A DNA stretch of 64,000 nt from Castanea sativa (GCF_040712315.1 NC_134013.1:75150001-75214000); one strand, 5' to 3'; positions 11,107 to 24,270 are shown, counted from the first letter of the stretch. Notes: generated by a model not told the origin, from the letters alone. Made by a program: numbers and translations.

Positions 11107-11463
11107 GGGTTAATTACAACTTACCAATTGTAGTTTGACCAAAATTTAAGTTACCTACTTATGATTTGAAATTTGACACTTTATCCATCTATGGTTTGAC
11201 CAAAATTTAAGTTACCTACTTGTGGTTTGAAATCTCATGATGCAAGTGTTTTGTTGGACTCTTTTTGATCTTGTATTTTTATGTTTATGGATGAAAAAGA
11301 CATAAAAGAAGAGCAAAATTACATTTTTAGCGATATTTTTAACATATGTGGGTTACATAACTTTAACTAAGCTAACCTCATATGGATAAAATGTCAAATA
11401 TTAAACTACAGGTAGGCAACTTAAATTTCGACCAAACCACAGGTGGGTAAATTGTAATTTGCC
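11107..11463. mobile_element. MITE with ~50-bp terminal inverted repeats
   Basis: The left end (from 'ggttaattacaacttacc') and the right end (to 'ggtaaattgtaatttgcc') are inverted copies over about 50 bases, sharing 'ttgaccaaaatttaagtt' and 'aacttaaatttcgaccaa'. The interior has no coding capacity. Long TIRs suggest a Mutator-like MITE; a target duplication was not resolved. Confidence 0.6.
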
Positions 11464-11756
11464 ATTTTTCAGATAAATTATAAAAAATTGATTATAATGA
11501 AAATTTATTGAAAGTGAACAATCAATTAGAACATTTAAAAAAAAAAAATCATACCAATTATACTTGAAATAATAATCGATAACTCATGATTCTTCAAAAC
11601 TTTTTGACTATTTAAAAAATACACATCATCATCATCATCATCATTATTACAATTATTTTAGTAACAAATTAATACAAAAGAGTTCATTTACTTAGATTTT
11701 CACATACTAACTTACATATGGCAATTGACAACTACAGTAATGGAATGAATACCGAA

Positions 11757-11869
11757 TTAAAGCCATTTCAACATATAGGATATGGGGCAGAAAAGTCAGG
11801 GTTTAAGTCTCAAGGAGAGAGACTCACACATATATATACACTTAGATTAGATTATATTATAATAAATAA

Positions 11870-11870
<1 letters not shown>
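11757..11870 (+). mobile_element. B-box SINE family, degenerate copy
   Basis: The segment carries 'gggtttaagtctcaaggag' and 'cacacatatatatacactta', matching the family defined at 33910-34065 and 40311-40442. The 5' part is degenerate. A TA run of about 25 units follows at 11874-11923. Confidence 0.5.

Positions 11871-11873
<3 letters not shown>

Positions 11874-11923
<50 letters not shown>
11874..11923. repeat. (TA)n microsatellite
   Basis: An uninterrupted TA run next to the 3' end of the SINE-like copy at 11757-11870. Confidence 0.95.
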
Positions 11924-11927
<4 letters not shown>

Positions 11928-12784
11928 ACCAAACTGCAACTTGAACGAAATAAATTCAAAGGAAGCAAAACCGATTTTACAAAAATTCTCTTCGTATGGA
12001 CAATAGCAGAACACGTACAAAAAAGGTACTTATTAGAGAATATTTAAGCACATCAAATAACTCAATTGCACCAATGCAGGTTGGCCCAGGTATGCCCAAC
12101 TTCTCTCTTTTGCGTGCTTTAAAAGAACTAGCTAAGGTTGCCACTGATGATGACACTGAACAGATATACGGCTAATGATTGATATTAGTCGGACCCTAGC
12201 CAAGAGATCTTAGTTGTATTCAACTTTTTTTTTTTTTTTTTTTTTTTGAGAATCTAGTTGTATTTAGAGCAAAAGGCTGTGTGTGTGTGTGCATGTGATG
12301 CAATTTTTCCTTCTGTATGTCTACGTGTACACACACACACGCTACATTTATGGTCCAATTTAAATTTTATAATTATAAATATGTACCTGATATGATATCC
12401 TATCCACACAAAAATTGATGTGCTGTAATGTAGGCTATTAAATAAATAAAAAAATTTAAAACATTGATTGTGAAATTGACACTCCATTAAACGTAAAAAA
12501 TGAAGAAAATACAAATTTTGTAATTTGTAGATTAAAACAACAATTCTTTTCTCAAAGTAATAGAGAAAAAGATTTTTCTGGTTAGAATCCATGCAGTGAG
12601 ATATACGAATTATTGTACACTGCAAATCTCGTGCATTATTGTTAGTTTGTTAGGTAAATGTGTTTTAAGGGTTTTTTTGAATTAAAAATTTGTGGTCAAA
12701 TCTGGTATTAATTGAAAAGCTGTGTGTGGAATCGTGGAACGTGGATAGCTTCTTCTTTAACCTATCATTGTTACACTAACATAG

Positions 12785-13426
12785 CAGAGGCGTAGCTAGA
12801 AATTTTTAGTTGGGGGGCGAGGTAATGTTATTATATTGATTTGCAATTTAAGAAAAATACAAAGTATGACATATATACATATATACATGTCTTCCTGCAT
12901 TAGTTTTAGAAAAAAAAAACATTAAATCTAACCAAAATTAGACTACATTTACAAGAAATAATATTTGTGGAAATTAAATATAACAAAGTCACTATAAGAA
13001 GCCATAAAATAAATAGCAGTTAAATTCAACCAAATTAGACTACTATAGTTAAAAATAAATTCAAAATCAATTTCATTCCTATTAATAGTCTAATACTGTG
13101 CCCTCATAGTCTCTCTACTCCCTAATGATAATTCCCTCACCAATACAAGATAGGTCTTTGAATAGCTATAAGATATGGCCTCACTCAAGAAAAAAAAAAA
13201 TGTGAAATATGGCTGAGAAAGAAAGAAAGGAAAAGTCAAAAAGATGAAAAGTAGGAATTTGGGGGTGGGGCGGGGCGTTTTTATGGCTACGTATTGGAGG
13301 AGGGGCCAAGCTTTTCTCATTGGGGCCAGCTCTTAAATGAGAAAGTGTGAGAATTTCTTCCTACTATTATAGAGGTTTTAAAAAATTTGGGGGGGGGGTT
13401 GGGAACATAACTTGCCTCCGCCCTTG
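12785..13426. mobile_element. hAT-like non-autonomous element (tentative)
   Basis: The left end 'cagaggcgtagctag' and right end 'cctccgcccttg' are imperfect inverted copies of the CAGAGGCGGAG-type end common in plant hAT elements. The interior is AT-rich with G runs near 13261 and 13388 and has no long coding frame. No clean 8-bp target duplication was found. Confidence 0.45.
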
Positions 13427-13589
13427 CTTACACAGCACACATTATCATTCAATTCCATATAGTGAATCTATTATGGTCAAACCATCAAGGGGAGTGGTCC
13501 GTGACGATATATTTTTTATGATTTTGTTAACTAGGGGCTAAGATTCTGATTTTGAACCGCAATATTAGTTCACTTATGAAAAGCCTAAC

Positions 13590-14325
13590 TTAATAGAAAA
13601 TCTGATATTAGGCTTAAACCTTATCCATTATTAGTTCATTATCCATTATCCCACCCAAAAATAAGCCTAACTTCAATAATCTCAGTGAACCAATATTGCA
13701 GTTTATACCTTATCCATTCTAATTAGGGTTTTTATTTTTGGGTGGGATAATGGATAAGTTAGGCCAAAATGGGCTTTTACCCTTTTTTTTTTTTTTTTTA
13801 ACTTTCCAGCATTTTGCCCAATTTTTCAAACTATTTAGGAAAATGCCCCTGTTTTGAAACTCGATTTTCTAAAAATCAAATTCCAAATGTAAAACTCGAT
13901 TTTTGGACAATCGAGTTATAGCGAATGTGGACTTAGAAAAAAAAATTTGGAACTCGAGTTCCAAAAAAAAAAAATTCAAGGAAATCGAGTTCTTTGTATG
14001 GAACTCGATTTTTAGAAAATCGAGTTTCAAAACAGAGATATTTCCCTAAATAGTTTGAAAAATGAAGCAAAGTGCTAGAAAGTTTAAAAAATGCAAAAAA
14101 AGAAGAAGGCAAAAGCCCATTTTCTCCGGATAAGTTAGGCTTAAAGCTTATCCATTATTAGTTCACTTATGAAATGCCTACTAACCGCAATATTAGTTCA
14201 TTGAGATTATTGAAGTTAGTTTAACCAACTCACCTAGAGAATGCTTACATCTTCTTTAACTGTTTAGGCTTAAACCTTATCTATTATCCCACCCAAAAAT
14301 AAAAACCCTCCATCATGGTTGCAGT
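13590..14325. repeat. Nested foldback repeat
   Basis: Inner arms at 13766-13870 and 14014-14123 are inverted copies, ending in 'aaaatgggctttt' and 'aaaagcccatttt'. Outside them, 'ataatggataagttaggc' on one side and repeated 'cttatccattat'/'cccacccaaaaata' blocks occur in both orientations on each side. 'ggataagttaggc' flanks the inner foldback on both sides. This looks like one long-TIR MITE inserted in another foldback element. Confidence 0.7.
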
Positions 14326-14804
14326 TAAAAATTGTCATATTTCATGCTCTACTAATATTTTGAGCACAAGTTAAGAGTTTTATAATTCAACTAATTCGCA
14401 TTTCCTAATATTTTCAACAAATACATTCACGATTCAAATTTTTCTCTCCTATTGTAACTATTGAATTATTAATAACCAAAAAAAAAAAAAAACTATTGAA
14501 ATTATAAAAAAGGTTTTGGGTTGTACGTAGGTCAACAAACTCTAACCTACTACATTAACCTAAAGCATGGATTTTATGGACACATTTGGGATTTCTCTCT
14601 CAAATATGAAAGCGAAAGAAGACTCAAGGAGAAGCCAAGTTAGCTGCGGCATAACCATATAAATTGGGTGTGCAACACGTGGCTTATAAATCTCTCAACC
14701 ATTGGGAATTATTGCAACCATAACGAGTTCTAAACAGTAGTGTCAAGTCAAATATTTAAGAAAGGCATCACAAATTAAAAGAAGCAACGTTTTGTAATAT
14801 AAAA

Positions 14805-14912
14805 TAGAATTTCTACTTTAACCTAATTTAAGTGTATATGTGTATAAAACTCCTTTCTGGAGACTTAAACCTCAACCCTTACTCTTACATCCCACCAACA
14901 ATGTTTATAAGA
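14805..14912 (-). mobile_element. B-box SINE family, partial copy
   Basis: Matches the 3' two-thirds of the copy at 33910-34065: 'tttctacttt', 'taagtgtatatgtgtataaa', 'ggagacttaaacctcaaccc'. Its 5' end (right side) is degraded. Confidence 0.55.
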
Positions 14913-16463
14913 CTCCTTTTTTGCTTTTAATTTAATGCACCGCTCAGTTGGTCCAATTAATTAGGAATGCGTGTTTCAATCCATGCGGTGACAATGACTT
15001 GTTTGTTTGAATTATATATTTTCTTTCAGAAAAAACAACTGCTGTTTAAATTCATGTTATCTACTTTGATGTGATTGTGAATTATTGCACGACTATGTTA
15101 AATTTTTTTTTGAGAACAAGCACTATGTGTGTGAACTCTTTTTCTGTATTTAGAGCAATTTATTTTTTCAAAAAAAAATCATATGTTTTCTCAAAAGTAG
15201 AAATAGATATATTAACAATTTTAAATGATAAGTGGATACAATCTTCAAACTGTATTAGGAGTTTTCTCAACCCCAAAAAAAAAAACTGTATTAGGAGTTA
15301 AATTTCAATTGGACTTCTTTCGAAAAAAACCGTAGTTTTGAGATAAATCCTCTTATATATTTTTGAGTGGATGTTTATCACTTATGTGAGATCAACACTT
15401 TCATCAAAATGTGAGATCAACACTAGATAATGGTATTTTCTTAACAAAATTATGTATAATGGATTCTTCTTCTTCTTTTTGGGCACATTTTTGTCTTTTT
15501 CTTCCCAACCCTAATCTTATTTCACTTTCATAATCATGCCCCGTTTTGGGCTAGATCTCTTAAGTCTTATCTCTCCTGCGGGTAACAAATAAACAATATT
15601 TGAGATGCCAATCAGCTCATTAGTTTGATCTAATGGAATCATTTTCCTTCACTAAATTAAATGAACAAGTACTTTTGGACAGAGTCACCAACTTCGATTT
15701 TGACACTAATTGGATTGGTTTTTGGTAATGTTAGCAACTTTTGTAGTCAAAGTCACTAGGTCATGACACTCCAAAACAATCAAAGTGCAACTTTTGCTCA
15801 AGTTTGCCAGTGGTTTTTATTGCACATACTTTTACGCAACTAAAAAAGCATTTGAAATCATGAAACAATTTCATAGTTGAAAATTGTGACTTGAAATCAT
15901 GATTTCAATTACTTTTTTAATTGTGCGTAAAGTGTGTGTAACAATATTTATCCTTTGCTCAACACGTATAACTCTGACCTTTATTAGAGTTTATGAACTC
16001 TACATAATCCACAAAAGTGCCCGTTGGAAAGGTACTACTAACAATGTTTGACTTTATATTCTTTAATGAAAACATAAAATTGTATATAGAAACCTTAAGT
16101 AATCAGTGCAACTTTAACCTACTTGATGTTGACAATCTACCTCACAATTTTATATAAATTTTTTGCTTGATCTATTCCAACGTTATAATTTAAAGGTTTT
16201 TATTTATCAGAAAAGTATAAATATATACTTTTTATTATCGAAAGTACATTTCACATATACTTCATCTAAACGGTCAAAATGTAGTTTTCTTTTTAATTAA
16301 AAAATTATAGGTAATTATAAATATATTTTAAAATTGAACTATTGAAAGAATAAAAAAATATAGAGGTTTAACGTTTGAGATTTCGACTAGGGGTCGATGT
16401 CATAATTAATTATGAATCAAAAAACTAATCATATGATTCATATTTATAAAAATAAAATAAAAT
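14913..16463. other. AT-rich intergenic stretch
   Basis: No gene or well-delimited element seen. There is a short inverted pair around 15835-15930 ('caactaaaaaagcatttgaa' against 'ttacttttttaattgtgcgt') that may be a decayed MITE. Confidence 0.4.
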
Positions 16464-16475
16464 AATATCAAATTG

Positions 16476-17208
16476 CATACACCTGAGAATGCAGTTACGG
16501 GCTCAGGCCCAACGAGCCTTAAACAATGTAATTTGTAGAGTGTGGGCTTGAAACCCAGGTTAGAAGTGTTTGAGGATTAAATAGCAAGCTAAAGATTATA
16601 AACACTTAAAAACAACAAAGAATGCTATAAATCAATCTGCTCGGACGTAAGCCGAGAACTGTTCTTATATAATTTCTCTCTCTCTTTTTCTCTTTCTATT
16701 AGGTTACAAAGAGGGAGATCCCTCTTTCTGTCTTAGATTCCTCTTTAAATACTACTCTCTTGAATACTTTTTACACGTGTTGCTTTACCTCCCCTTTAGC
16801 CTAGATATTTATTTTCCCAGTGCCTTTGAATAGTAACCAGAAGTTTCTCTTCCACTGTTCAGGTGTCACTTCCCCATCAATGCGGCCAGGGTGGTAGGTG
16901 CAGGGTCTTTAATGTGGAGGTAGCAGCCTTTATCTTTGACATTTCTTCAACACCAGTGCTTCTGGGGCATTCTAGGGTTTACCCCTTTTTACCATTGGTC
17001 TTAACCGTGTCATCCCCTAATCTTTATTACGAAACCCCGAGTTCTTCGGTGTCCGTCCGAGGATAAGTTCACCCTCGGCTGGATCCTCGGACCCTCGGCG
17101 TATGGGCCGACCCATAGTACCAACAAATTCTAAACCCAGTAGCAGGTCGGCCTTCCTTAACACGGCCCAAAAGGCCCACATTCTCATCAGGATCTTTTTG
17201 CCCCCCAC
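16476..17208. mobile_element. 733-bp GC-richer insertion flanked by 12-bp direct repeats
   Basis: Perfect direct repeats 'aatatcaaattg' occur at 16464-16475 and 17209-17220. The insert differs in composition from its surroundings, has a TATATAA at about 16665 followed by a CT-rich leader, and ends in a C run. The layout resembles an LTR (promoter, leader), but a 12-bp duplication is too long for LTR integration and better fits target-primed retrotransposition or a Mutator-type event. Class unresolved. Confidence 0.6.
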
Positions 17209-17220
17209 AATATCAAATTG

Positions 17221-17998
17221 TTTATAACTTTTAAATATACTCTTAAAACTTTTTAAGACAATAATAATAATAATAAAACATATATAATAATATGATGCGT
17301 GATTTATTTAAAGTATAAACAAATATAAATAAATCTCTCTCTCGTTCGCATAATTGCATTGGAAATTTGGAATTCATGGAAGGAAGGAATTTCAAAACAA
17401 TATAAGCAATTCTAGATGCAAATTTCAAAACAAAAATCTATCACTATAAAATATTAGGTAAGAAATGAAAAATCAATTTTCAAAAAATAAAAAGAAAAGA
17501 AAAACAATAACACTAACGTTGGATACGTGACTTAAATGTATCTCAACTTGAATAAAATTTCTCTATCTTTTTTTAAAATAAAAAAAAGTAAAAAAAGAAA
17601 GAGAACAAAGTGTTATTAGAGGACTCTCCTCCATTCATACAAATGTATCTTTCTAATCGCATACTGAGTGGCTAACACGTTTGTTGTGCGCACAAGATAT
17701 CCACGATAGAGAACTCAATTTTATATTGGATAGTCCCAAATCACATGAAAACTCTGTTGTATAATGCAACTTTAACGAGTCTAAATATATCCAAAGGAAA
17801 TGAGCCACCACCAAAATTAGTACAACACCAATACTTGGAGAAAGATAGCGTTACCGAATAATAGAAAGGGAAAAAAATGGAGGGAGATAGAACCAGTTGG
17901 AGAGAGAGAGAGAGGAATTCAAATGTTTAAATTGAAAAAAAAAATCCATACGTTTGACATATAATTCATTTTAGAAGGCAAAAATTAAAAAGTTGGAA
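17221..17998. other. Intergenic, no gene seen
   Basis: AT-rich sequence with short (GA)n and A runs. No coding frame with family similarity and no clear element ends were found. Confidence 0.4.
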
Positions 17999-18007
17999 TT
18001 AGGTAAA

Positions 18008-18176
18008 GAGAGGTGCTACGTCCACAACATTTTTACAACAAATCATAGGTGGTTAGTTGTTATTGGTTCAAATTTGAACCTAACACTAAGATTACTTTTT
18101 TGCCCCAACAATAATAACCAGTAACATCCTGCCACTTAGGATTTGTTGTAAAAATGTTGTGGACATATAATTTCTC
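18008..18176. mobile_element. Mutator-like MITE, 169 bp, with perfect 9-bp TSD
   Basis: Target duplications 'ttaggtaaa' lie at 17999-18007 and 18177-18185. The ends pair as inverted repeats; from 18020 onward and back from 18164 about 25 bases are perfectly inverted (gtccacaacatttttacaac and its complement). A 9-bp TSD is diagnostic of Mutator-superfamily insertion. Confidence 0.85.
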
Positions 18177-18185
18177 TTAGGTAAA

Positions 18186-20517
18186 CATCCATATTCACTT
18201 TTGGAAATTTAAAAAAAAAAAAAAAAAACCAAAGATTCCTCACATCTATAATTTGTACCTTTCAAGTTTCAAATTCCAAAATCTTAATTATTTTGCCATT
18301 AACAATAATTTGTCAATTGCCTCGGCAATAGTTTGTCCCAACTTCCAAGTTTCAAGGTTACATGCTACCATCTTCATTCTTTTGAATTAACAACATGATA
18401 ACATGATTCCATGGCAAATATTAATTTTGACAAATCTAAAGCTAGATGTAGTCCCATATCATTTAAACAATTTTAAATTATAATTTTTATTTAATGAATT
18501 ATACATGGATAATATGAATCATCTAGACTATTAGATTTAGATAAAATTTAGGTACAATTTATTAGAAATTGTATTTTGGGCTCTTCAATTAATTTTAAAC
18601 ATGTAACTGCATACTTCTTAAACCATAAAAGGATTTCTGTCCACTTCACAATAAATTAAGAGAGACATAAAATCATAATTGGCTGCTTTTACAGTGATTT
18701 TCCCCTTTCATATTTGTTTGGTTGAAAAAATTCATCAACTTAGTTGGGTTCTTTTTTGTCTATATATATATTGCTACAAGGTCAGCAGCATTCAATTACA
18801 TGCATGTTTGAGTAGAGAAGTCGAGATAACATGGGTCAAACCTAGTTTTAGAAGTTAGCTCCCTCATAATTTTAAACTATTTAATTTGCATGTCAAAAGT
18901 ACGTGTAAATCAAACTTTTAAACAACAATCGTCGTTGGACAACCTATTGTTATTGGCCACTTGTCTCTTCAAAAGCCGAAACACCACTCTCATCAAACAT
19001 TTCGGCGAGACTACGTAAGTAAAGCAGTAAGCCCCTATGTGCAAATAGCGCGCAGAGTATTTTGGGACCTCAAAATGGTAAGGCTTATATGATAACACCG
19101 CGCAAAGGAAAAAAGGGTAGGTCTGAACTATTTGAATATGTAACATAAATGAAAAGTTTCTAATTATTGATGTGTATGTGTTTTATTTATGCGGTGGATA
19201 TCTCACAAGATGTGAGCTCCACGAGTGTGCTAAGTGAGATTTCTTCTCCTTTTAGATAGACTCAAAGGCAATTTATTTTTTTTAATGTCACTAAAGAAGC
19301 CGGCCATTAGTTTCTTTGTTGCCATTAGTTTCTTTGTTAGCCCAAAAAGAATGGCTTCTTAGTTAACTCTATTGAAGCCTAATTGCGTGTTGAAATTTTC
19401 AATGGGATTTGGTGTTTGGTGTCCTCTTACGTGGCTCAATCTCAATAGAAAAAGAAAATATGTATGACATCAGGTTCTTCCATATCTCAAGCCAAATGAA
19501 ATGGGCTCCCATTTCCCAATTAACTTTACCATCTTTCTTTCCCACAAAGTAATTGGCTTCGCAAACTTGTTCTTTCTAAGCTTTTTTTTGTTTGGTGTGT
19601 TGTTGAACATATTACATTATTACATATTGACACTCATACGAAGTTGAAAATGCCAGTTTTGTGACAGCTGCTAATTCGCTTTAAAGTACGAACTCCTAAG
19701 CAACTCAGCCCAATCAACACATGGATAAAGTGTACAGAATTAAACAGAAAGATGTCAAACCATATCTTGAGTCTTGACAAATGGCTTTGCATATATATCC
19801 ATTTTGATGAATTTACGCAAACGAGGTAAAAACACGAGTCTCTCAACAAGGAGTTCTAAGTTCTAACAAAACAGATAGCGCCCATAGAACCTGCTATCTC
19901 TTCAGTTACACGCCTCACTGCAGCTTCACTTGTCTTGCTTGCTTGTTATAAGGCTTTGTCGTGCAGGCATTCTTAGGGCCTATTTGGTAAAATGATTTAA
20001 ATATAATTTTTTTATTTTGCAAACTAAAATGGTGGATTTCACACTTGAATTTATTATTTGGGTATTAATATCCTCTAAATAAAGTTTTTAGAAAATTGTA
20101 TCTTATTTTTCTTGTTCAAAATGGGAAAAATGTGATGTAAATGATATACTTTAATAAATAAATATTTGAATTACTTTGTTATAATTAATGACATCAATTT
20201 GTAAGACTTATATAGTAAAATTTGTAGTATTTATAATCGCTTATGCATAAAATATATGTAGACCATCTAAGTTTTAATTTTTAATTTTTATTATTTTTTT
20301 TTGGAAGGGGTTGGGGGTTGTTTCGATATTTTAGCATAGACAAAGACACAAATTATTGCACTGAGACTAGCAAGTTCATTATTTATGCATAGCATTGATG
20401 CAATTGTGTCACGTATTTACCTTTGCCCCATATTTTTGTACGAGTGTCGAGTGATATCCCTCTCTTTCATGCTAGTGATATGCATTGACAAGGTCACAAG
20501 ATGTTTGGTTTTGGTTA
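18186..20517. other. Intergenic, no gene seen
   Basis: Low-complexity AT-rich DNA. Around 19975-20155 there is a segment related to the 'tttggtaa'-type repeat at 50518-50660. A 78-codon open frame on the - strand at 18910-19146 has no recognisable motif. Confidence 0.4.
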
Positions 20518-20652
20518 TGTTTGGATTGAGGAGGAGTGGGGTAGAGTAGGGTAGATTTGACCATAAATTAGTCTATTTTTAACCAACTCTAACATATTCC
20601 ACTTCACTCCTCTCCACTCCCCCCTCCTTTTCCCTCTGTCCCAACAGACTCT
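20518..20652. mobile_element. Small MITE with inverted ends
   Basis: The left end 'ggattgaggaggagtggggt' and the right end 'cactcccccctccttttccc' are inverted copies; the whole folds on itself over about 135 bp. Target duplication not resolved. Confidence 0.5.
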
Positions 20653-21645
20653 TAATTTTTTAGAACTTCTAGGATTCCTCAAGAATTTTGGGATACTTTT
20701 ATGTTTAGTTTTTTTTTTTTTTTAATGATTTTTATGTTTAGTTGTAAATAACTTTTTAAGGGAATTATGATGCTTTTGAGCATCGAGATACCCAAATACC
20801 CACTAAAATCTTACTTTCGTAGAACTATGGATTAAATTTTCAAATCGTGGGTATCAACGTTCCCTTATGTTCAGGGAGGCTTTTTGTTGCCTAATATGTA
20901 GTGATCGGATAGTTGAGTACAGAACTCTTCGTAAACAATAAGGTAATGAAATTAATAAATGAAAAGATAAGAAGTGGTGTAGCTATGACATAAAGCATCC
21001 AGTGGCAACACTAAAATTAATTGTAAAATTTTCACCTAAAAAAATATAAAATAATCTCATACCATTATATATAGTTGTTATGTCGAGATTTGTAGTGGTG
21101 ATTACTTAGAAGATTCGTGTGTTTAGCAAGATTGAGATTGAAATACTAGTATGTTTGACAAGATTAAAAACTTAAAATAATATGATTAACGAAATTTTTA
21201 AGACTAAGTTGGGATGATGTGTTTAGTGAAGTCAAAGTGATGTTTCTAATCAAGTTAATGCAAAACTATCTAGCAATGGTGATGAAATATATTTAACAAA
21301 ACTCATTTAATTAAATATGTTCAATAATGTAATAAAAATATGTCCAGCAATGACAATGCTTTTAAATAAATTTAGCAAAGTAATGTAAAACAGTTCAGCA
21401 AAGTTAAGTATAAATGTCCAAAAAAAAAAAAAAAAACCCTTCTCATAGTGAATTAGTGTCCAGAAATGTCAAGCAAGTGAGATCAACACAGCAACATAAA
21501 TATTTATAGCATAGTAACATAAACAGGTACAGTGGAATTACATAAACAATAACATTATGATGAATATCAAAGTAATGCCATGAGCTAAATTTAAACTATG
21601 AAGCGTGGAGGAAAGTGAGTTTAACAGGTGTGGAACATAACTTTG

Positions 21646-22447
21646 AGTAAGGGACGAACCCAGGATTTTAAGCTAACAGGAGCCGAAATATAAAGAAAAA
21701 AAAAACTTCAAATATGCATCCATATAGTATTAAAAATTATAAATACTCAAAATCGTTATTTTTAAATACATTAAAATGCAATCATTTACCAATAAAAACA
21801 AAAACAAAAACAAAAGCAAAATTTTTTTTTTTAATACTAGGTTGGCTAGGTTTTTTTTTTTTTTTTTTTTTGAAGTTAGAACATTCATAGTGGTGGCACT
21901 AAAAATTTTAGCTTTTAGCACCTCCAAATTCTACTTTATCTATTTTACCATCCCACTTTACAATACTCTCAATATCAAATGTTCTATTTTTTATCATTTT
22001 ATTTAAAATAATATAAACAACTCATTAAAATAATAAAGGAAGCGAGTGGATTTGAGTTTTTTAATTGAAAGAATATATATAATCTTAATAACATGTTGTA
22101 TTTTATTTTTAACAACTTGCTGCAGCCAACTGATATTTATACTAGTTTACTATAGTTGCAAAAAATTTAGCTTTAGCTTCTCTAATAACATATGATTTTT
22201 TGGTTCTTTAGTGGTAAAATAATTTTTTTTAAAATAAAATACAATCATCATTATGAATGTTTTTATTGTTTTTATTAAGTTTTTGAGTTGGATATATAGT
22301 TGTTAATTGGGTGATGTTAGTTAAACTTATTGAAGAGAATGGAAGCATAAGGGGCAACCAACTACAAAAATAAAATATATAATAACTATAAAATAAAAAT
22401 AAAAATTGGACTAGGGAGCCTGGGCCGTCACTTGGGTCCATCCCTGC
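21646..22447. mobile_element. hAT-like non-autonomous element, ~800 bp
   Basis: The left end 'agtaagggacgaacccagg' and right end 'cttgggtccatccctgc' are inverted copies. Flanks 'taactttg' (21638-21645) and 'aaactttg' (22448-22455) form an 8-bp target duplication with one mismatch, as expected for hAT. Around 21870-22200 lies a second repeat starting 'agaacattcatagtggtggc' that looks nested. There is no transposase. Confidence 0.6.
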
Positions 22448-23204
22448 AAACTTTGGGTGGTGCATGTCAATCATAGTAAAGTTGCTACTAATAGTGAAAT
22501 TATATATGGATCTGCAGGAACATTTTAATGGTGCTACTAGAGACATAAGAAAATGTTCAGAAGTGAAATTAATAAACTGAATTTTTTGGCTAAAAGAATC
22601 TTAGAAAGAAACCCTCAAAAAAAAAAATATTAGAAAGAAGAATAAAATTAAGGGATTCAAAGTCTGAGATTTGCTAGCTAGATTTGGGTCTCCTACTCTC
22701 CCTCTTGTAAAGCAGCGTTGGCTACCCTTTTGTAATCATGAAAAGTTACTGCTGCTGGAGTCAGCTTGCATATGGAAAATGAAGATCATAGGGCTTTTTT
22801 GTCATGGACAATGAATTTGTATGGGTGTATTTTTTTGTACGAGCTAGCTAGTTATGGTTTTTGATATGTTTATAGGTTTTGTTATGTTGATCTGATTTGG
22901 TTTTATCCTCAAGGAAGAAGGCTATTGCTGGATAGGTGCCACAATGCTTCACACGATATTCTTGGAATTAAATAATTAATCAAGGTCTATTAGCTATTGG
23001 AGATCTAGAAATGCATAACTAACTTGTATGTAATTTGTATTGAAAAGAATAAACATTTTTTATAGGATTCATAAAAATAAGCAAAGCCTGGAGATATAAA
23101 GTTCCTGAAAATTAAATTCTCAAAAAAAAAAATCCTGAAAATTAATAAAATCTTTAACCAAACCAAACGTGGGTATAGTTGTACTAGTTGCTGTGCACGT
23201 GCTC

Positions 23205-23445
23205 AAAGGTTTTTTTTTTTTTTTTTCTAAAGAACAAATTTTTTCTTATATGCTAATTCGGGATTAACGCATTATCCAATTACCAAAATTCCTACGAGTT
23301 TGATGTGATTTATGAGTTTGTGAATAAAATAAATTTTTCGTGCTACATCTCCGTCAACTCCAAATTAGTATATAAGAAAAAAAAAACTTTTTTCTTTAGA
23401 AAAAAAAAATAGAAGAGCCTCTAGTCACATGCGTAGAGGCTAGTT
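23205..23445. repeat. Foldback element with A/T-rich arms
   Basis: The left arm (about 23211-23261, 'ctaaagaacaaattttttct' then 'tatgctaattcg') pairs with the right arm (about 23360-23412, 'ccaaattagtatataagaaa'). On the right lies a hairpin 'gcctctagtcacatgcgtag' followed by 'aggctag', similar to the hairpins ending Helitron-like elements elsewhere in the window. Class ambiguous. Confidence 0.45.
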
Positions 23446-23789
23446 TTAGATAGGACTTCTTGTGAAGTGAGATATTCAAAATAATAATAATAATAAAAAA
23501 GATGAACCTGATTTTTTTTTCAAACATAAAAAGGATAAGCATATATTTCTTTTTTAACAGATAAACAATAACTGCAATTTATTTTGAACAATTATTTGTG
23601 TATTTGAAAGTGGTGCGTGATTTTTTTTTTCAAACAAATAAAAATGATAAAGGTGTAATTTAATTTTTGAACTTGTACTTGAAAGTAGTGTAGTGGGTCT
23701 CTGCAATAATGATTAAAGTGATATAGAGAAAAGATTGGGATAAAGATAAGTATTTCTTTTTTAAAGGAGCTATAATTTGAATTCAAATA

Positions 23790-24270
23790 GAACATGTTTG
23801 TTTTAATTTTTTTTTAAAAACATATAAAAATGTGGGTAAGAGTTTTTTTTTTTCTTTTTAATTGGAGGTGTTTTATTCAAATGAAAAAAAAAAAGAAAAA
23901 AAAAAGATGAGAGTGAAAGAAATTTTAGGGGGAAAAAAAGATGAATATGAAAAAAAAAAAAAAACCTAAATTTTAGGACTTCTCTTTTTTAATGTGTTTT
24001 AAATTTGGTATTTGACTTCTTCTTCTTTTTTTTCATTTTTTTTTTTTTTGAGAAGATGGTATTTGACATTGTTCACCTTTTTTCTAAATGAAGTCATTGT
24101 TTATTGATGAGGATATTTTTTAAATCACATAAAAGTCTAGTTTAAGAAATAGTATTAGTGTGACATTATTGATCCTATTCTTATAAAAATTGTAAGAAAA
24201 GTTATTGGATATTGGATGGAGGTATTTTTTACCTTAAGAAAAAAAAAAGTCTAGATCAAGAAGCAGAATC
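23790..24270 (-). repeat. Relative of the Helitron-like element at 34390-35818
   Basis: The segments 'gaagtcattgtttattgatg', 'tgacattattgatcctattc' and 'gaggtattttttaccttaag' match 35600-35790 in the same order. The outer end near 24270 reads on the - strand 'ctatacataagagg', a likely decayed 5' terminus. Confidence 0.5.
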
